Notes under the pieces: generated by a model
The model's database searches: none
The model's input: only the letters and a program-made list of their open reading frames with translations
What the model was told of the DNA's origin: nothing
Made by a program: the position numbers and the translations under genes
In this document: in pieces, positions 61,978-64,000 of the stretch
Layout of the letters: each line of letters opens with the position of its first letter
How positions within the stretch are numbered: the first letter of the stretch is position 1
Assembly (NCBI GenBank): GCA_902799665.1
Contig: CADCBK010000002.1
Span: 68,832-132,831, forward strand
From: an uncultured Spirochaetaceae bacterium
Lineage (GTDB): Bacteria; Spirochaetota; Spirochaetia; Treponematales; Treponemataceae
Direction of reading: 5' to 3'
DNA length: 64,000 nt

Positions 61978-63482
61978 TTTTGGTCTTCTTGTTTGTTGAA
62001 AGCGTCGTGCAACTGCTTTGAAATCTTTTGGAACTGGCTTTCGTTTGTAAGCTTGAATTCCTTAAGCACGTCCACGTCGATTTGATAGAAGGCCACTTCC
62101 TCTTTTTGGTAGTGGGTCATCAAATCGGCCAAGTACACCACGTGAACCAACTTCTTTACTTCTTCGGGAGCGGAATCAGGCGCGTGGTGGTAGCGGATCG
62201 CGCTAACGATTACGTCAGGGAAATTCCAGTTTTCGGCGACGCGCGCGCCAATCTCCGCGTGGTTTACGCCGGCCACAAGCTTTTCGAAAATTTCCGCGGA
62301 AATGTTTTTTTCGACGCTCATCTTGCGGACGCCGTTGATAAAGTCAGGATGGCTGGTTTCAAAAATGATTTTTCCCATGTCGTGAAGCAAGCCGCAAACA
62401 TAGGCGTCCTCGACGACATTGCGGTTGCCGGAGAAAAAGTTTCGCGCCAAATTGTAGGAATAAAAAGCGACTTGGTAGGCGTGCGCCCACAAGTCTTCCT
62501 TGCCTCCGCCAACCTTGGCGAATGACTGAACCGCGCCGATGGAAAAAAGCAAGTTCTTGATTCCGCGCAAGCCAACAAGCTTTACAGCGTCGTAAATGCT
62601 GGAGCAAGGGCTGGCCAAGGCAAAGGCCGCGGAGTTCACCAGCTTAAGCAGCTCGGCGCTAAGCGAAACGTCGTTTGAAATTTGCATCGCGATGTCGCTC
62701 ATCTTTGAGTCAGGGTTGCTCAAAAGGCGGTTTATGGCTGAAATGTTCTCAGGGAATTGCGGAAGCTCCTCAATGACCTTGACAAATTCGTCGGATATAA
62801 AGTCAATCTCGTCCTGGGTCTTTTTGTTCAGCGGAAGAATTATGCGCGTGATTGTCTCGCCGTTCTCGCAGATGACCTGGAAATTTTCCTCGGTAAGGCC
62901 AATTTTTTCCAGCATCAAAATCATGATGACAAGGCCAAGACCCGCGCCTTCGGAATTGTCTATGATTTGCTCCAGCGCCTGCTCGACAGAAGTGTATTGC
63001 TGCGCGCGCGAAAGCTTGTCGTGAATGCGCTTGTATTCAAAAATCGTCAAGTCGGAATTGTTGCGCACTTCGATTTTTATCTTGTTGTTGCGGTACTGCA
63101 ATATCAAGCGGATGTATAGGCCGGCTTTTTTTTGCAGGCTTAAAAAGTAGTTGATGTCGTCAAGGGTGTCGGTCTTGAAAGTCTTCATTCCAAGCTCATA
63201 GTCGGCTTGGTTCGTGATGTCCAGCTTTTTAAACTTAAAGTAAACGCGCTTAGTGTTTGCCTTCTTTGCGTTTGTAATCAACTCGCTCAAACAATAGGAA
63301 AGGTATTCTATCATTTGAGTTTGATCCAGCTCTTCCAAAAAAACGCGAAGAATGTCGTCCATGTACACTTCCATTTCGTGCGGAAGCGTATATGTTGTAA
63401 GAGAAAGCGGAATGCCCGCGTTTATCGCTGTCCTGACTTTGTTTCTGTCTACCTCTACCCTCTTACCTTGGGCCGCCGGCAT
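61974..63482 (-). CDS. HDOD-domain protein with histidine-kinase-like N-terminus
   Basis: A 502-residue protein. The N-terminal ~230 residues contain HATPase-like elements (LSELITNAKKAN, an N-box-like motif; EGAGLGLVIMILML, a G-box-like motif). The C-terminal half is an HDOD domain (from about 238, ELPQFPENISAINRLL, later GLLHDMGKIIFETSHPD). HDOD proteins act in signalling, often without catalysis. The combination suggests an ATP-binding signalling switch. Proximity to the chemoreceptor gene fits a signalling role. Confidence 0.78.
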   Translation of the reverse strand: MPAAQGKRVEVDRNKVRTAINAGIPLSLTTYTLPHEMEVYMDDILRVFLEELDQTQMIEYLSYCLSELITNAKKANTKRVYFKFKKLDITNQADYELGMKTFKTDTLDDINYFLSLQKKAGLYIRLILQYRNNKIKIEVRNNSDLTIFEYKRIHDKLSRAQQYTSVEQALEQIIDNSEGAGLGLVIMILMLEKIGLTEENFQVICENGETITRIILPLNKKTQDEIDFISDEFVKVIEELPQFPENISAINRLLSNPDSKMSDIAMQISNDVSLSAELLKLVNSAAFALASPCSSIYDAVKLVGLRGIKNLLFSIGAVQSFAKVGGGKEDLWAHAYQVAFYSYNLARNFFSGNRNVVEDAYVCGLLHDMGKIIFETSHPDFINGVRKMSVEKNISAEIFEKLVAGVNHAEIGARVAENWNFPDVIVSAIRYHHAPDSAPEEVKKLVHVVYLADLMTHYQKEEVAFYQIDVDVLKEFKLTNESQFQKISKQLHDAFNKQEDQN

Positions 63483-63512
63483 AGTTCGCTCCGATTATAA
63501 AAAGTATTCTAT

Positions 63513-63541
63513 ATTATAACGCTTTTGCGCCAAAAAAGCAA
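63513..63541 (-). promoter_or_regulatory. Promoter of the HDOD gene
   Basis: TTGCTT at 63541-63536, 17 bases, TATAAT at 63518-63513. The ATG has a GGAG ribosome site. Confidence 0.6.
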
Positions 63542-63641
63542 GCGAAACGCGCTTTTTATAGGAAGCGCAATAACAGCCGCAGCTTTAAAATTTTTACGAA
63601 TTTTCCAAAAAAAATTATAAAAAATCGATAAAAATTTGTAT

Positions 63642-63665
63642 CTTATAGTTATACAAAACTATAAG
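63642..63665 (+). promoter_or_regulatory. Dyad before the Rpn-like gene
   Basis: CTTATAGTT and AACTATAAG are perfect 9-bp arms around ATACAA, ending at the AAGGAGG ribosome site. It could be an operator or an RNA hairpin hiding the site. Confidence 0.5.
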
Positions 63666-63673
63666 GAGGTTTT

Positions 63674-64000
63674 ATGAAAAGAAAACCTTTTGATGAGCTA
63701 ACTTTCGCCGATGACGGAATGTTCCAAAAAGTTATGCAGGATCCTGAGCTTTCGGCGGAACTGGTGGAGCGCCTGCTTGGCGTCCGTGTCCGGCAAGTCG
63801 AGTACCCGGAGTTGGAAAAGGCCATCGAGCCCTACTACACCAGCAAGGGCGTTCGGCTTGACGTTTACCTTAAGGACGAGGACAAGGCGATTGACGTGGA
63901 ACTGCAGTCCTACCCGCAAAAGGCGCTCGGCAAGCGAATGCGCTACTACCAGTCAATGGTGGACTGCGACTCTCTGATGAAAGGCCAGCCCTACACCCAG
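63674..64000 (+). CDS. Rpn/PD-(D/E)XK nuclease-family protein (5' part)
   Basis: The open frame from the ATG at 63674 runs off the right edge after 109 residues. It starts MKRKPFDELTFADDGMFQKV and continues with VRLDVYLKDEDKAIDVELQSY, which carries the Asp and the Glu-x-Gln pair of the PD-(D/E)XK nuclease. This is the pattern of the Rpn (transposase-31-like) family, present in many treponeme copies. AAGGAGG supports the start. Whether the gene is complete cannot be seen. Confidence 0.82.
   Translation, partial: MKRKPFDELTFADDGMFQKVMQDPELSAELVERLLGVRVRQVEYPELEKAIEPYYTSKGVRLDVYLKDEDKAIDVELQSYPQKALGKRMRYYQSMVDCDSLMKGQPYTQ

Noticed and set aside
1..64000. CRISPR arrays, intact insertion sequences and prophage genes
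   Set aside because: No regularly spaced repeats, transposase genes with inverted ends, or phage structural genes were seen; the only mobile-related gene is the Rpn-type fragment at the right edge.

Overview
The window looks like the chromosome of a gut or rumen Treponema (Spirochaetes). The support is a class I lysyl-tRNA synthetase; an EF-G of the spirochaete/mitochondrial EFG1 type; a long series of Cys-anchored lipoproteins and predicted outer-membrane barrels; an omptin-like protein; surface proteins of the beta-helix plus 'WRLPSAYQW...YWTSTE' type common in treponemes; and anaerobic metabolism (pyruvate formate-lyase with its activase). GC content is near 50 % with GC-rich third positions, apart from an AT-rich insert at about 24-26 kb. 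An alpha-L-arabinofuranosidase and a laminarinase-type GH16 enzyme fit a plant-glycan habitat. I saw no rRNA, tRNA, CRISPR array or intact insertion sequence.

Layout. 0-5.9 kb: a giant minus-strand beta-helix lipoprotein, open at the left edge. 6.0-11.6 kb: plus-strand LapA-like and SPOR proteins, LysRS, a membrane protein and a GH51 arabinofuranosidase. 11.6-20.5 kb: minus-strand ATPase and fusA, an outer-membrane candidate, pflA with a membrane partner, and pflB. 20.6-22.3 kb: two adjacent toxin-antitoxin modules, followed by ilvC. 24-26 kb: an AT-rich island with a duplicated-domain lipoprotein and an XRE regulator. 26.4-29.2 kb: preA, an HD hydrolase and a radical-SAM protein, ended by a long hairpin. 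29.4-33.6 kb: acyl-CoA synthetase, RluA, omptin-like protein and a kinase. 33.6-41.2 kb: a minus operon of purL, a thioredoxin-fold lipoprotein and two CNNM/CorC proteins. 41.3-46.6 kb: a pair of paralogous periplasmic proteins, then GH16, TetR, a phosphohexomutase and metA. 46.9-48.4 kb: a surface lipoprotein broken by two compensating frameshifts, one in a G7 tract. 48.8-51.3 kb: PPK2, a small membrane protein and ApbE. 51.2-57 kb: NhaC with a 53-aa partner, an ArsB/NhaD-type permease, an amino-acid-binding lipoprotein, serine acetyltransferase and pyridoxal kinase. 57-59.2 kb: a MocR regulator and a second RluA. 59.3-63.5 kb: a chemoreceptor, a SPOUT methyltransferase and an HDOD protein. 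63.7-64 kb: the start of an Rpn/PD-(D/E)XK gene.

How parts fit. PFL and its activase make acetyl-CoA and formate. The MocR regulator sits opposite a pyridoxal kinase, as PdxR regulators often do. The TetR gene carries its own operator at its transcription start. Several promoters place the -10 hexamer 5-8 nt before the ATG, implying leaderless or nearly leaderless mRNAs for purL, both TrmH and MCP at one divergent site, an HD hydrolase, an RluA and a LapA-like gene.

The signals most worth following are the G7-tract lipoprotein, whose C-terminus resembles the C-type-lectin fold of retroelement-diversified treponemal proteins; the leaderless promoters, including one superimposed on a terminator hairpin at purL; and the 111-bp inverted-repeat element at 29.25 kb. 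All functional calls rest on reading motifs by eye; no database search was run.
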